Virus record (IMG/VR): IMGVR_UViG_3300035670_001061
Location: 1-27,279 of that record
Length of the DNA: 27,279 nucleotides
DNA from: a virus
Reading direction: 5' to 3' (one strand)
The notes under the pieces are model-generated. The model was not told the DNA's origin, did no database searches, and saw nothing but the letters and a program-made list of their open reading frames with translations. How positions within the stretch are numbered: position 1 is the stretch's first letter; each line of letters opens with the position of its first letter. The translations under genes and the position numbers were made by a program. Below, piece by piece: positions 6,846-14,528 of the stretch.

Positions 6846-9404
6846 TCAGCTCGGCCCCGTATAGGCCGCCATGTTCAGCGGCCGGATGTAGATCACCGAT
6901 TCGCTGTTCGGGTCGGTGATCGTGATCACTACCTTGATATACCTCGCGTAGCACTCCGCGCAGAGAATTTCGAACCAGTCAACGTCCGTGTAGGTCACGT
7001 TGTCCTCGGAATACTGCAGCGTGGCCTGCACGGTGGCCGCGGCGCTCGGCGCGAATATCTTTGCCCAGCTCAAACTGGCGGCAGAAATATCGTTCCAGGT
7101 GTAGGGGTCCGGGACCACGCCGTCCCAGGTCGAAGTGCTGGCGACGAGCACGGTAAGGAAATCGCCCCAGGTGCGCACCGTCTTAATGCTACCCATGTCA
7201 TACGTGGCGCTCGTCCATGTGCCGGTCAGCACATCATCGGTATGCGAGCACCGCAGGCAGTTGTCCGAATCGTAGACTTCCATCTCCGCGTTATCGAACG
7301 TGCCCGTAGTGTAATCCCATTCCCAGGTATGCGCGCTGGTAAAGCCCGGCGGGACAAAGACCCGGCAGGCGGCAGAAACCGGGTTCGCGCTGTAGAGGCC
7401 GTTGTTCCCTTTCGGCGACATCCAGAACGTGTGCGTTCCGGGCCGCACCCCGTTGAGCCGCAGAGAGGGCGCCTTGTTGTAACTCACAAACAGGGCCCCG
7501 AGCCACGCGGACCCGAGCCTGATCTCGTAGCCGTCGATATCGTCATCGTCCAGCGGCGTCGCGTAGATGCTCACCGAGTCGCCGTTCGCCACCGCCGTTA
7601 CGCTCGAGAGGTCGGAAGGGCTGTCATCCACGCCAATCACCTGCAGACTGGCGACATAGGCGTTGTCGAAGTCCTCCTTGCCCCCCCATATGTTGACGCT
7701 GCGAATCTTGACGTTGTACGTCGCGCCTTCTTCCACGCCCTCGATCACATAGCCATTTTCCGACCGCGTCATGTAACGCCAGTCGCCTTCGGTCCAGGTG
7801 CCGTCAATGTCGCGGTCGATCCGGAGCCATATCTCTGCGTACTCCCACCAGGCGTAAGTGGCTTCGGCCGGGGCGTCGAAGTCAACCACGATGCGCGTGT
7901 AGGAGCGCAGGCGCACGCCCACCTGCTCCTCAACGATGGTCACATTGATCACGCCCGAGACAGCATCGCTCGGGTTCGGGTAGGATGTCGTCTTCCAGGT
8001 GAGCGCCGAGGGATTGTAAAGGTCGTCGTAGAGGTCCTCGTCCTCTTCTTCGCATCGCAGGGCCACCGTGTTGCCCTCGATGCTCATGCCCACGATGCGA
8101 AGCGGCCGATCATCCCACCCGGGCATGCTGTGCGTCAGCCTGATCACGTCCATGACCTCCAACTCGTAGAACGCGTCACGGAGCTGCAGGTCTGCCGTGT
8201 GCCCGTAGCGCTCCCGCTCCAGGTAGTAGCCGGCCATCGGTTGCACGGCGTCGAGCGTGTTCAGCCCCAGGAGCGAGCGCGTGATCTTGCGCATGTCTCC
8301 GTCAGCGGACAGCGCCGTCGAGTCGGTCACCTGGTACTTGTCCCGGTGATACTTGAGGTCGGAGTTGAAGAACTCCACCTCGATTGCGTTCGGCAAATCG
8401 AACAGATCGGCCCTCGGCCGAATCCGGAGCGTGCTCCGGCCGGAGCCATCGACTACCACGTCCTCCTCGGCCACATCGAGCGCGATACTCTCATGGTTGA
8501 GGTCGCGGAAGCGCATCTTGAGCAGGGCCTCGCTGTAAATCGGCTCTCCCCGAAAGCAATCGGTGACCAGCGCGAACTGGTCTGCGAAGTAAAGCTGCGG
8601 ATCATCTATCCGGATGCCGCCGGCCCAGCCCTTGGTGGCGCAGTAGGCGCGGGCCGTTTCGAAGCTCGCAATATCGATGCGCGGGTCCGCCGGCGGCGCC
8701 GCATGCCAGTTGTCGAGGCCCAGGCCGCCCCGCGTGCTCGGCCTGGTCAGCATGTCGTAGGCCATCAGCGCAAAATTGTTGCTGTAGGCAATCGAGTCGG
8801 CCGTGGGGTCGTAGAGCTTGAGCCCGAAGATTTCAACGGTCAACTCCGGTATCTGCTGGAACTTGTCCGGGTCATATTCCAGGCGCACATAGAGATAGGC
8901 CGTGCGGCGCTTCGGATGTGTCCACTCCTGCGCCGTCGTCGCGGCGGCCAGGGTGGCGCAAACGTTCTGCGTTGCGGAGCCGTCGAAGAACTCCGCATAG
9001 ACGTGGTCGCTCCACTTTGTCGTCCAGAGCTCGCCGTCGAGGTAGAGCAGCGGCGGGTTCGAGCTCGGGAACTCGGTCGCCGTATCGGTGAAGGCCGTAC
9101 CGTCCTGCCGCACGATGCCGTGGATCGGCCCCTCGCCAATGTCGCCGATGATGTGCAGGTACTTGTTGCGGTTGCCCGAGCTGTAGAGGTAGGTCCAGTT
9201 GAGCCCGACCCGGATGCGGCCGTAGTTCAGGGCCTTCGCCACCCCAGTACTCTTGCTGTTGACCAGGTGCCCGGAGCCCTTCTTGCGCTGGTCTTCGAGC
9301 CGCTGGCGCGCCTTCTGCTGCTCGCGCCGGTTGCGCTGCATCCCGTACATGGTCGAGAGCATCGTAGAGGCGAGGTAGAGCGCTGTCAGGGTGACTGGTT
9401 CCAT
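6846..9404 (-). CDS. Central tail hub / tail tip protein (J-like, GTA gp15-like)
   Basis: An 852-residue protein at the position of lambda gpJ / GTA gp15. The N-terminus is a helical, basic segment (MQRNRREQQKARQRLEDQRKKG) typical of hub proteins. Residues ~50-480 carry the phage tail hub region, including GRIRVGLNWTYLY, a GDIGEGPIHGI motif and LKYHRDKYQVTDS. This resembles the 'putative phage tail protein' family (PF13550). Residues ~500-700 contain fibronectin III-like modules (VEEGATYNVKIRSVNIWG, DGYEIRLGSAW, GVRPGTHTFWM). The last ~150 residues are a beta-sandwich-like domain with paired cysteines (NCLRC, LCAEC). The hub should close the tail tube and bear fibres. Its ATG shares bases with the upstream stop (TAATG). 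Domain edges are estimated by eye. Confidence 0.88.
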   Translation of the reverse strand: MEPVTLTALYLASTMLSTMYGMQRNRREQQKARQRLEDQRKKGSGHLVNSKSTGVAKALNYGRIRVGLNWTYLYSSGNRNKYLHIIGDIGEGPIHGIVRQDGTAFTDTATEFPSSNPPLLYLDGELWTTKWSDHVYAEFFDGSATQNVCATLAAATTAQEWTHPKRRTAYLYVRLEYDPDKFQQIPELTVEIFGLKLYDPTADSIAYSNNFALMAYDMLTRPSTRGGLGLDNWHAAPPADPRIDIASFETARAYCATKGWAGGIRIDDPQLYFADQFALVTDCFRGEPIYSEALLKMRFRDLNHESIALDVAEEDVVVDGSGRSTLRIRPRADLFDLPNAIEVEFFNSDLKYHRDKYQVTDSTALSADGDMRKITRSLLGLNTLDAVQPMAGYYLERERYGHTADLQLRDAFYELEVMDVIRLTHSMPGWDDRPLRIVGMSIEGNTVALRCEEEDEDLYDDLYNPSALTWKTTSYPNPSDAVSGVINVTIVEEQVGVRLRSYTRIVVDFDAPAEATYAWWEYAEIWLRIDRDIDGTWTEGDWRYMTRSENGYVIEGVEEGATYNVKIRSVNIWGGKEDFDNAYVASLQVIGVDDSPSDLSSVTAVANGDSVSIYATPLDDDDIDGYEIRLGSAWLGALFVSYNKAPSLRLNGVRPGTHTFWMSPKGNNGLYSANPVSAACRVFVPPGFTSAHTWEWDYTTGTFDNAEMEVYDSDNCLRCSHTDDVLTGTWTSATYDMGSIKTVRTWGDFLTVLVASTSTWDGVVPDPYTWNDISAASLSWAKIFAPSAAATVQATLQYSEDNVTYTDVDWFEILCAECYARYIKVVITITDPNSESVIYIRPLNMAAYTGPS

Positions 9405-10144
9405 TACGCCTTATTTTTGCTCCGGCCCCAATAGATTTGGGCCTCCTCAAGGGACGGCAGAAAAGGATCGCCGCCGAAGTTGTCCTCGTTTTCGAGGTAC
9501 TCGCACCGGTCATAGGACTGATCGCACCATGTCTCGGCGCCGGCATAGGCGCACTCGGTGCCCTTGAAGGGCCATGGGCACCCCGCCTGCGCGATGCGCA
9601 GTGTCTTTTTGCGCCAGAGCACATTCCAGGAGACGAGATTCAGCGTTACCGCGTCGTCGCCGATCTCATAGTCCGCGAGGAGCCCCCGGAAAAATGTTCC
9701 GTACCCCAGGAGATACGGGCCGCCCGTGTCAAAGCCCACCTCGTCATCGGCGAACACCCCGCTATCGTCTGCCCACACCACGTCGGCGTCGGCATGAATC
9801 CGGCCGGCCGAAAGGGACGTATTCTCGGCGTAGCCGCCAATTGCGCCGATATGCAGATATACCCACACTCCGCGCTCGTTCGCCCCGAGAAGTACCGCCG
9901 AAAGCGTTCGATCGGCGTTCGCGAAGCGCAACTGGCATCGGTCAACTTCCAGGCCGCCGCCGCCCATCGTGATCGAATCGACGGCGAATTCGTCCGAAGT
10001 GTAGCTGTTGCCCCCGAGATAGAAATCGATGTCCAGGCTGGTGTAACGCAGGGTGCCGCTGGAGAAGAGCAGATCGCAGAAAACGTCCGGCCGCGCTGTT
10101 TCTTCCTGCAGGGCGGCAATGAAGGCGGCGTCAAGGGTTCTCAT
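9404..10144 (-). CDS. Tail tip protein, L-like / DUF2163 (GTA gp13-like), candidate Fe-S binder
   Basis: A 246-residue protein following a DUF2460-like gene and preceding the hub, the order seen in gene transfer agents (gp12, gp13 ... gp15) and in lambda around gpL. The N-terminal ~160 residues are a beta-rich hub domain (DVFCDLLFSSGTLRYTSLD). The C-terminal part has four cysteines, Cys189, 198, 207 and 214, spaced C-X8-C-X8-C-X6-C beginning CPWPFKGTEC. Lambda gpL carries a C-terminal iron-sulfur cluster held by four cysteines, and this arrangement resembles it, so cluster binding is inferred. The gene overlaps the upstream one by 4 nt (ATGA). No protease or hydrolase motif is seen. Confidence 0.88.
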   Translation of the reverse strand: MRTLDAAFIAALQEETARPDVFCDLLFSSGTLRYTSLDIDFYLGGNSYTSDEFAVDSITMGGGGLEVDRCQLRFANADRTLSAVLLGANERGVWVYLHIGAIGGYAENTSLSAGRIHADADVVWADDSGVFADDEVGFDTGGPYLLGYGTFFRGLLADYEIGDDAVTLNLVSWNVLWRKKTLRIAQAGCPWPFKGTECAYAGAETWCDQSYDRCEYLENEDNFGGDPFLPSLEEAQIYWGRSKNKA

Positions 10145-10734
10145 AGCGGTTTCAGCCCCTTGAGCGCGATTGAACTGTATCGGAACAGGTCGGCGGTGAA
10201 TTGCTCGCGGCCCAGGCGGTCATCGGCGAAGCGCACCCGCATGCGAAGGTACCCGGCAAAGGCCGCCGTCACGATGTCTCCTGCGGCCGGCGCCGTCGTG
10301 AACTGCACCCGATCCGCTGAAGAATCGCCGCCGCCCACCAGCATAGTATATCCGCTGCTCTGCTCCTGTCCGTTGAGGTATATCGTTTGCGACGAGGTCG
10401 AGCGGCCCGGAAGATCGAACGTGGTCGTTGATCCATCGCCGGTGCCGCAATAGAGCGCTGTCGCCTGCGTGAATGTGATCGAGTTCAATAAACTCAAATC
10501 GTAGATATGGAATGCCTCGTAGGCCCCGCGCCGCGCCATGTAGAACTGCCATAGCGTTTGCGCATCGGCGTATGTCAGGGCGTCGTAGTAGACCACCACA
10601 TCGAACTTCGGATAGAGCCACGCCGCCCGGCGCTGCTCGCCGCCGCCCCCGAGGTTGACCACCTGTGTCTGCCAGACAGGAGTGATCTCAAGCGGATATT
10701 GCGGATACGGGTTGCTTTCGGGCCAGACTGCCAT
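10141..10734 (-). CDS. DUF2460-like tail protein (GTA gp12 family, distal tail)
   Basis: A 197-residue protein. It has the family pattern of an N-terminal segment leading to GGGEQRRAAWLYPKFDV, then a helix (DAQTLWQFYMARRGAYEAFHIYD) and a beta-rich C-terminus (YLNGQEQSSGYTM, MRVRFADDRLGREQF). DUF2460/TIGR02217 proteins occupy the distal tail of siphoviruses and GTAs and join tube to tip. The LGREQFTADLFRYSSIALKGLK end is characteristic. Its position between tape measure and L-like gene fits. The ATG lies 14 bases after the tape measure stop, behind a weak GGGTGTG ribosome site. Confidence 0.88.
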   Translation of the reverse strand: MAVWPESNPYPQYPLEITPVWQTQVVNLGGGGEQRRAAWLYPKFDVVVYYDALTYADAQTLWQFYMARRGAYEAFHIYDLSLLNSITFTQATALYCGTGDGSTTTFDLPGRSTSSQTIYLNGQEQSSGYTMLVGGGDSSADRVQFTTAPAAGDIVTAAFAGYLRMRVRFADDRLGREQFTADLFRYSSIALKGLKPL

Positions 10735-10748
10735 GCGTCACACACCCA

Positions 10749-12788
10749 TCATGCATTCAGGTAGTTGGTCAGCGCCGGGCTATGCTTCAGCTCGCGCACC
10801 AGGGCGTCGGCCACGGCCGGGCTGTTGCGCCGGATGATCTCCGAAGCCCCGCCGGTGTCGAGCGCCTGGATCGAATAGTTCATGTAAATGGTCATGCCGC
10901 CGCCCATTTTGCTCGCCGGAATGACCCACTCGGCTTCCCCGCCTTCTCCGATAGCATACCGCCGCCCCGATCTGCCCATGCCGATCACCGGCTCGGTGAT
11001 CAGGCCGCCGTCGGCGTACATGCCCCAATCGCTCCCGGTAGCTCCCGAATACATCCCGGCGCCGCCGCCCCAAAGGCCACGCATCCAGCTCACGGCGCTG
11101 CTGAGCCACCCGCTGCCCTTGAAGTCCTTGCCGAAAGCGCCCTCCATGAGCATCTGACTCATGTACTGCGCGAACGACCGCTGCAGGGCCGCCATGAAGG
11201 CGTCAAAGTACTCGCCGAACGTATCCAGCCGCCCCTGCATGGCATCGAAGAAAAGGTCCCCGAAGGCATCCTGCATCGACTCGGCGGTATGCTCGCTCAA
11301 TTCTTGCATCTCGTCGAACGAGTCTTTGAGCGAGTTGTCGAGTTCCGTTTTCTTCTCGATCATTTCGCGCTGAAAATCGGACCAGGCCTTATAGTCCGGG
11401 TCTTCGAGCTGCCGCATGACCGTGTCCTTGGCCGATGTCCCGGAGCCGAGGTCCTGCGGCATGCGCCGGTTGTAATCGGCAATCGCGGCGTCAAACTCAT
11501 CCTCCACCCACTCTGCCGCCCGGCGCTCGATGTCGTTCAGGCTCTTCATCCACTCGTCGTAGCCCTCGCCCCGGGCCTTCTCGATTTCATAGGGGTCCAC
11601 GGTGACGCTCGGCGGCGGGGGCGGCGGGGGCAACTTCCCGACGGCGGGCATATTCGGCATGCTTCGGCGCCAGCTATCGCTTTCGTAAAGGGCAAGTTCG
11701 CGCTCCAGCTCGCCGAGCCATTTCTTGTGGCTCTCGATCTGCTTCTCGTACGTGTCGCGCCCGAGGACCTTCGCCTGCCATCCTTCCAGCATGCGGTAGT
11801 CCTTGGCGATCAACTCGTTAGCCTCGGATATGCTCGCCTGTAACGCCTTGACCCTCGGCATCGCCGTCGAGGCCTCTTGTCCGGCCTTCGACAGAACCGC
11901 CGCCGGCACGTTGATCAAGTCGGTGGCGAAGCCCGCCATGAAGCCCACGATCTCGCGCATGGCCGCCCGGAAGCTCGGGTCTTTGATTGTCTCCGTGAGG
12001 TTGCGCATGGACTCGGCGGCCTGGTCGAGAAAGTCGCCCTCTGCTATGGCCGCCTTGAGCCCGAACCATGCTTCGTTCCATTTGTTCGTCGCCCGGGTGG
12101 CCGCGTCAACTTGCCCGGTGTATCGCTCTTCCAAGAGACGCGCCAGCTTGGGGATCAGGACATCGGAGAGTACTGTGCCGTCCTTGAGCATCTTGTCCAG
12201 CTCGCCGGCGGTCACACCCATGGCCTCGGCGGCGAGATTGAATGCGCCCGGCAAGCGCTCGCCAAGTTGCCGCCTCAACTCCTCGGCGCTTACCTTGCCC
12301 TTGGACATCATCTGCTGCACGGCATAGAGAGACAGCTTCACGTCTTCGGACGAAAGCCCCAGGGTCGCCGAGGCCTTTACGATGCCCCGGAATGCGTCGC
12401 GCACTCCCTGGCCCTCCATCGAAGTGCCCTTCGATGCGGCCAGAACACCCTTGTATGCGTCCTGCAGATCGTAGAAGTTCTGGCCCAGGTCGTCGGATGT
12501 CTGCCGCAGGAAGTCGAACTCGGCCCGCATGCCGGCGGCCGACCCGGAGATTTCGGTGAAGGCCTTCTCGGTCCTTGCGATCTGTCGCCCGGCCGCAAAA
12601 AGCTCCTGCCCAAAACTCCTGATCTGCTGGACCCCGAGATAGGCGACGGCACCACGGAACACGTTCGAAACGGCCCGCTGCGTGTCCTGCGCATGGCGCG
12701 TGGTGATGTTCTTAGCGTCGCGCAGGTCTTTTTCGAGACTGTCCAGTCGCGCCCGTATGCTGACGTATGCTGTTCCGACCTTGGGCAC
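10749..12788 (-). CDS. Tail tape measure protein
   Basis: A 679-residue protein starting at a GTG preceded by AAGGGAA. It overlaps the end of the frameshifted chaperone reading frame by 77 nt. Residues ~1-60 are helical (SLEKDLRDAKNITTRHAQDTQ). Residues ~65-235 match the tape measure N-terminal domain (TIGR02675-like), with the blocks SAAGMRAEFDFLRQTSDDLG and EELRRQLGERLPGAFNLAAEAMG. Long helices, a proline-rich hinge (KLPPPPPPPSVTVDPYE, ~390-405) and another helical part follow. The end is Gly-rich with MYADGGLITEPVIGMG, a typical tape measure terminus. At about 0.15 nm per residue the tail would be roughly 100 nm long. The protein sets tail length and probably contacts or crosses the host membrane during DNA ejection. 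No lysozyme or peptidase insert was seen. Confidence 0.94.
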   Translation of the reverse strand: MPKVGTAYVSIRARLDSLEKDLRDAKNITTRHAQDTQRAVSNVFRGAVAYLGVQQIRSFGQELFAAGRQIARTEKAFTEISGSAAGMRAEFDFLRQTSDDLGQNFYDLQDAYKGVLAASKGTSMEGQGVRDAFRGIVKASATLGLSSEDVKLSLYAVQQMMSKGKVSAEELRRQLGERLPGAFNLAAEAMGVTAGELDKMLKDGTVLSDVLIPKLARLLEERYTGQVDAATRATNKWNEAWFGLKAAIAEGDFLDQAAESMRNLTETIKDPSFRAAMREIVGFMAGFATDLINVPAAVLSKAGQEASTAMPRVKALQASISEANELIAKDYRMLEGWQAKVLGRDTYEKQIESHKKWLGELERELALYESDSWRRSMPNMPAVGKLPPPPPPPSVTVDPYEIEKARGEGYDEWMKSLNDIERRAAEWVEDEFDAAIADYNRRMPQDLGSGTSAKDTVMRQLEDPDYKAWSDFQREMIEKKTELDNSLKDSFDEMQELSEHTAESMQDAFGDLFFDAMQGRLDTFGEYFDAFMAALQRSFAQYMSQMLMEGAFGKDFKGSGWLSSAVSWMRGLWGGGAGMYSGATGSDWGMYADGGLITEPVIGMGRSGRRYAIGEGGEAEWVIPASKMGGGMTIYMNYSIQALDTGGASEIIRRNSPAVADALVRELKHSPALTNYLNA

Positions 12789-13143
12789 TTTCTGCTTCCC
12801 TTCTCTTGGCCACGGCCCGGAGCGAGTTGCTCGTGAGCCATGTCACCCTGTCAGCTACTTCTTCGCGCTCGCTGGCCGGCACGCGGTGTATCCGCATGGC
12901 GGCCTCAAGGTCAATCGGCCGGATGCCGTCCGCTGTCGCATACCGCTGGAAGATCGACACGGCCACCACGTTGTCCGCATGCGGTTCCGGGCGGCACTCT
13001 GCGCACGGCGTCCCGCCCGCCTTCTTTGCACGGACTTCCTTGCTGTCCCATCCACTCGATCTGTACCATTCCCGGCATTTTTCGCAGTCCTGAAACCCTG
13101 TCGGCCGGCCGACCCCCGCGAACCAGTCGGCCAGCTCTTTCAG
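12712..13143 (-). CDS. C-terminal extension of tail assembly chaperone made by -1 frameshift (GT-like)
   Basis: This frame has no convincing start of its own. It is entered from the gene ending at 13140 by a -1 shift on A AAA AAC, after which it reads LKELADWFAGVG and stays open for 143 residues. The fused product would be 270 residues, close to lambda gpGT (about 279). The added domain contains C-X2-C-X23-C-X2-C (fusion residues 147, 150, 174, 177), a zinc-ribbon-like pattern, then a helical region (RPIDLEAAMRIHRVPASEREEVADRV) and a basic tail. It ends 77 nt inside the tape measure gene, whose product GT-type chaperones load. A minority initiation at an internal GTG is possible but leaves about 260 bp of coding-like sequence unexplained. 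Confidence 0.85.
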   Translation of the reverse strand: MKELADWFAGVGRPTGFQDCEKCREWYRSSGWDSKEVRAKKAGGTPCAECRPEPHADNVVAVSIFQRYATADGIRPIDLEAAMRIHRVPASEREEVADRVTWLTSNSLRAVAKRREAESAQGRNSIRQHTGATGQSRKRPARR

Positions 13144-13149
13144 TTTTTT
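13104..13149 (-). promoter_or_regulatory. Programmed -1 ribosomal frameshift signal
   Basis: The minus strand reads CT A AAA AAC TGA at the end of the short chaperone frame. The heptamer A AAA AAC (13149-13143) is a canonical X XXY YYZ slippery site in the correct phase. After a 7-nt spacer (13142-13136) comes a 10-bp stem: GCTGGCCGAC (13135-13126) pairs with GTCGGCCGGC (13113-13104) through one T-G wobble, with a 12-nt loop. The zero-frame stop is immediately after the heptamer. All elements of a -1 frameshift cassette are present at the locus where tail chaperones use one. Confidence 0.9.
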
Positions 13150-13523
13150 AGCTCAGCCTCTCGCTTCTTGGCCTCTTGGTCCTCCAGCGCCTTCAGGCAC
13201 CTGTCCACAAAGTCCATGAAGCCGTCTTCGAGGCACATGATGCGCACATTCGGCGGCGTGCACTTGAGCGCTTCGTCCTTCTCGTTGAAGAAGTTCTCCC
13301 AATCCTTAACCGCCGCGATAGTGATCTCGGTCTTGGCGCCGTGGATCCTGATCGACGTCTCGGTCTGTCGGAACTCCTTGACGTGCACAGCCTTAATCTC
13401 GCGGGCCTTCTCCATGATGGCTTCCACTTCTGCCCGCTTGAGAAGGCGCACATGCACCCGGCCCCCGAAAGGATCGTCGGGCATTTCGAACCACGCGGAT
13501 ATTTCTCTCGCTATTCTTGGCAT
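13140..13523 (-). CDS. Tail assembly chaperone, short form (gpG-like)
   Basis: A 127-residue protein. The ATG is in a TGATG junction with the preceding 64-residue gene, so the longer frame extending to 13655 is not used. The sequence opens ARREISAWFEMPDDP-like (residues 3-17) with a beta segment (GRVHVRLLKRAEVEAIMEK). It continues to VKDWENFFNEKDEALKCTPPN and a helical end (FVDRCLKALEDQEAKKREAELKN). ALE/EEAL-rich helical chaperones of this size sit between tail tube and tape measure in siphoviruses. The last codons CTA AAA AAC TGA carry the slippery site that yields the longer fusion. Function is inferred from position, length and the frameshift rather than strong sequence identity. Confidence 0.88.
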   Translation of the reverse strand: MPRIAREISAWFEMPDDPFGGRVHVRLLKRAEVEAIMEKAREIKAVHVKEFRQTETSIRIHGAKTEITIAAVKDWENFFNEKDEALKCTPPNVRIMCLEDGFMDFVDRCLKALEDQEAKKREAELKN

Positions 13524-13717
13524 CAGGTCGGCCTCCCGGCAGTGGTGTCCGCGCCGGCTTCCCACTGGACATGCGGGAACGGGACAAGCGGCCAAGGCGG
13601 CGCCACCCGATCGGGCGCGCCAAAAAGCATGCTGAGCTCTACGTGCAGTTGCCACGCCTCATGCCGCGTCAACTCCACTTCCTTGTCGCCGAACTTGAAT
13701 ATGAGCCTGTCAAGCAT
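13523..13717 (-). CDS. Small protein between tail tube and tail chaperone
   Basis: A 64-residue protein, not recognised. It begins MLDRLIFKFGDKEVELTRHEAWQ, a short beta-hairpin and a helix, and ends with a proline-rich stretch (APPWPLVPFPHVQWEAG). The ATG at 13717 follows a run of GGAGC repeats that supply several Shine-Dalgarno sequences. An upstream ATG would place the start in the hairpin after the tail tube gene and add unnatural sequence. The stop overlaps the chaperone ATG (TGATG), implying coupled translation. Position suggests an accessory of tail tube assembly. Confidence 0.72.
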   Translation of the reverse strand: MLDRLIFKFGDKEVELTRHEAWQLHVELSMLFGAPDRVAPPWPLVPFPHVQWEAGADTTAGRPT

Positions 13718-13740
13718 CGCTCCTGTGCTCCTGTCGCTCC
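13718..13740 (-). promoter_or_regulatory. Tandem GGAGC ribosome-binding region
   Basis: Read on the minus strand, three GGAGC copies lie 8-9 nt apart directly before the ATG at 13717. The nearest is only about 2 nt from the start codon, while the middle copy has a workable spacing of about 10 nt. It decides the start of the 64-residue gene and may raise initiation downstream of the hairpin. Confidence 0.55.
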
Positions 13741-13756
13741 GGCATGTGAGTGGAAC

Positions 13757-13790
13757 GGCGGGGTCGGGCCGGAGCAAGCCCGACCCCGCC
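13757..13790 (-). terminator. Strong intergenic hairpin after tail tube gene
   Basis: A perfect 13-bp inverted repeat, GGCGGGGTCGGGC and GCCCGACCCCGCC, flanks an 8-nt loop. It starts 21 bases after the tail tube stop. No T-run follows on the minus strand, so it is not a classical intrinsic terminator. It could stabilise the upstream mRNA 3' end, serve as a processing site, or attenuate transcription so the tube protein is made in excess of the downstream chaperone. Confidence 0.65.
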
Positions 13791-13811
13791 TTGGGCGCCC
13801 AACACCCAAAA

Positions 13812-14516
13812 TTACCGCCCGGCATGCAGGGTCACGGTGGCGCCGGTCGCCTCGGCGGCCATCGTGAGCCCAGTCACGGTGATCTGCGAAGCCCCGGCGG
13901 CGCTGATCACGCCAATGCCATCGTTGCTGCTGGAGTTCTCGATGATGATCGTCTGCCCGACTTCGAAGTCGCCAAGCCCCGAAGCGCTGTCGCTGATGAT
14001 TCCGGTAGTGGCGAAGGTCAGCGTCGAGGCCGTGTGGTGCTCGGTGAAGAAAGCCGTGCGCCCGCCGACCGCAAGGCCCGACTGGAACGGGAAAAGACCG
14101 TCGGAGTCTGCCGCCGGGAAGTCGTAGGCGCTCACCTGGAAAATCGACGCCGTATCATTGCCGGTGTCCAGGGCCAGGAAATCGCTGGTCAGCATCGACG
14201 TGCTGGTCCCGTTGATGTAGACCCGGCAATGCTCCGTCGAGCCCACCTTGCCGAAAGTGCTGTTGTTGTCGAAATAGGTCTTGAGCAGCATTTGGCCGAC
14301 ATCGTTGAAAGCAGCGTTGCCGCCGAACTCCAGGTTCGTGCGGTTCGCCTGCCCGGCGCGCTGCCGACTCGTCTGCCGGAACTCCTTGACCTCGATCATG
14401 GTGCGCTGGCCGCCCGGAAGCTTCATGCTGTTCAGGCCCGAGACAATCGCCTGGCCAGTCGCGCCATACCGCAGGACTACCGCCGCATTTGCAGCTTCTT
14501 GATATGAGAGTGCCAT
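13812..14516 (-). CDS. Major tail tube protein
   Basis: A 234-residue protein with a good start (AAGGAGTAGGGGAA then ATG). It opens MALSYQEAANAAVVLRYGATGQ. A helix-loop region with basic residues (RTMIEVKEFRQTSRQRAGQANRTNLEFGG) and FNDVGQMLLKTYFDNNSTFG follow, matching phage tail tube proteins of siphoviruses. The C-terminal ~70 residues are Thr/Gly/Ser-rich beta sequence (QTIIIENSSSNDGIGVISAAG, TGATVTLHAG) resembling an added Ig-like surface domain. Position between the terminator-like protein and the chaperone is the expected one. The strong hairpin after it fits high expression. Family name is inferred from position and size more than from diagnostic residues. Confidence 0.85.
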   Translation of the reverse strand: MALSYQEAANAAVVLRYGATGQAIVSGLNSMKLPGGQRTMIEVKEFRQTSRQRAGQANRTNLEFGGNAAFNDVGQMLLKTYFDNNSTFGKVGSTEHCRVYINGTSTSMLTSDFLALDTGNDTASIFQVSAYDFPAADSDGLFPFQSGLAVGGRTAFFTEHHTASTLTFATTGIISDSASGLGDFEVGQTIIIENSSSNDGIGVISAAGASQITVTGLTMAAEATGATVTLHAGR

Positions 14517-14528
14517 TTCCCCTACTCC

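Noticed and set aside
6795-9434. Long plus-strand open frame opposite the tail hub gene
   Set aside because: It is the antisense of a GC-rich gene; its translation is Arg/His/Val/Pro-rich with no domain, and minus-strand genes explain the whole interval.
12712-12969. Independent 85-residue gene starting at GTG before the tape measure
   Set aside because: The same frame continues upstream without a stop to the slippery site; a frameshift fusion explains it better.
13757-13790. Classical rho-independent terminator
   Set aside because: No T-run follows the stem on the minus strand, and no promoter is evident for the essential tail genes downstream.
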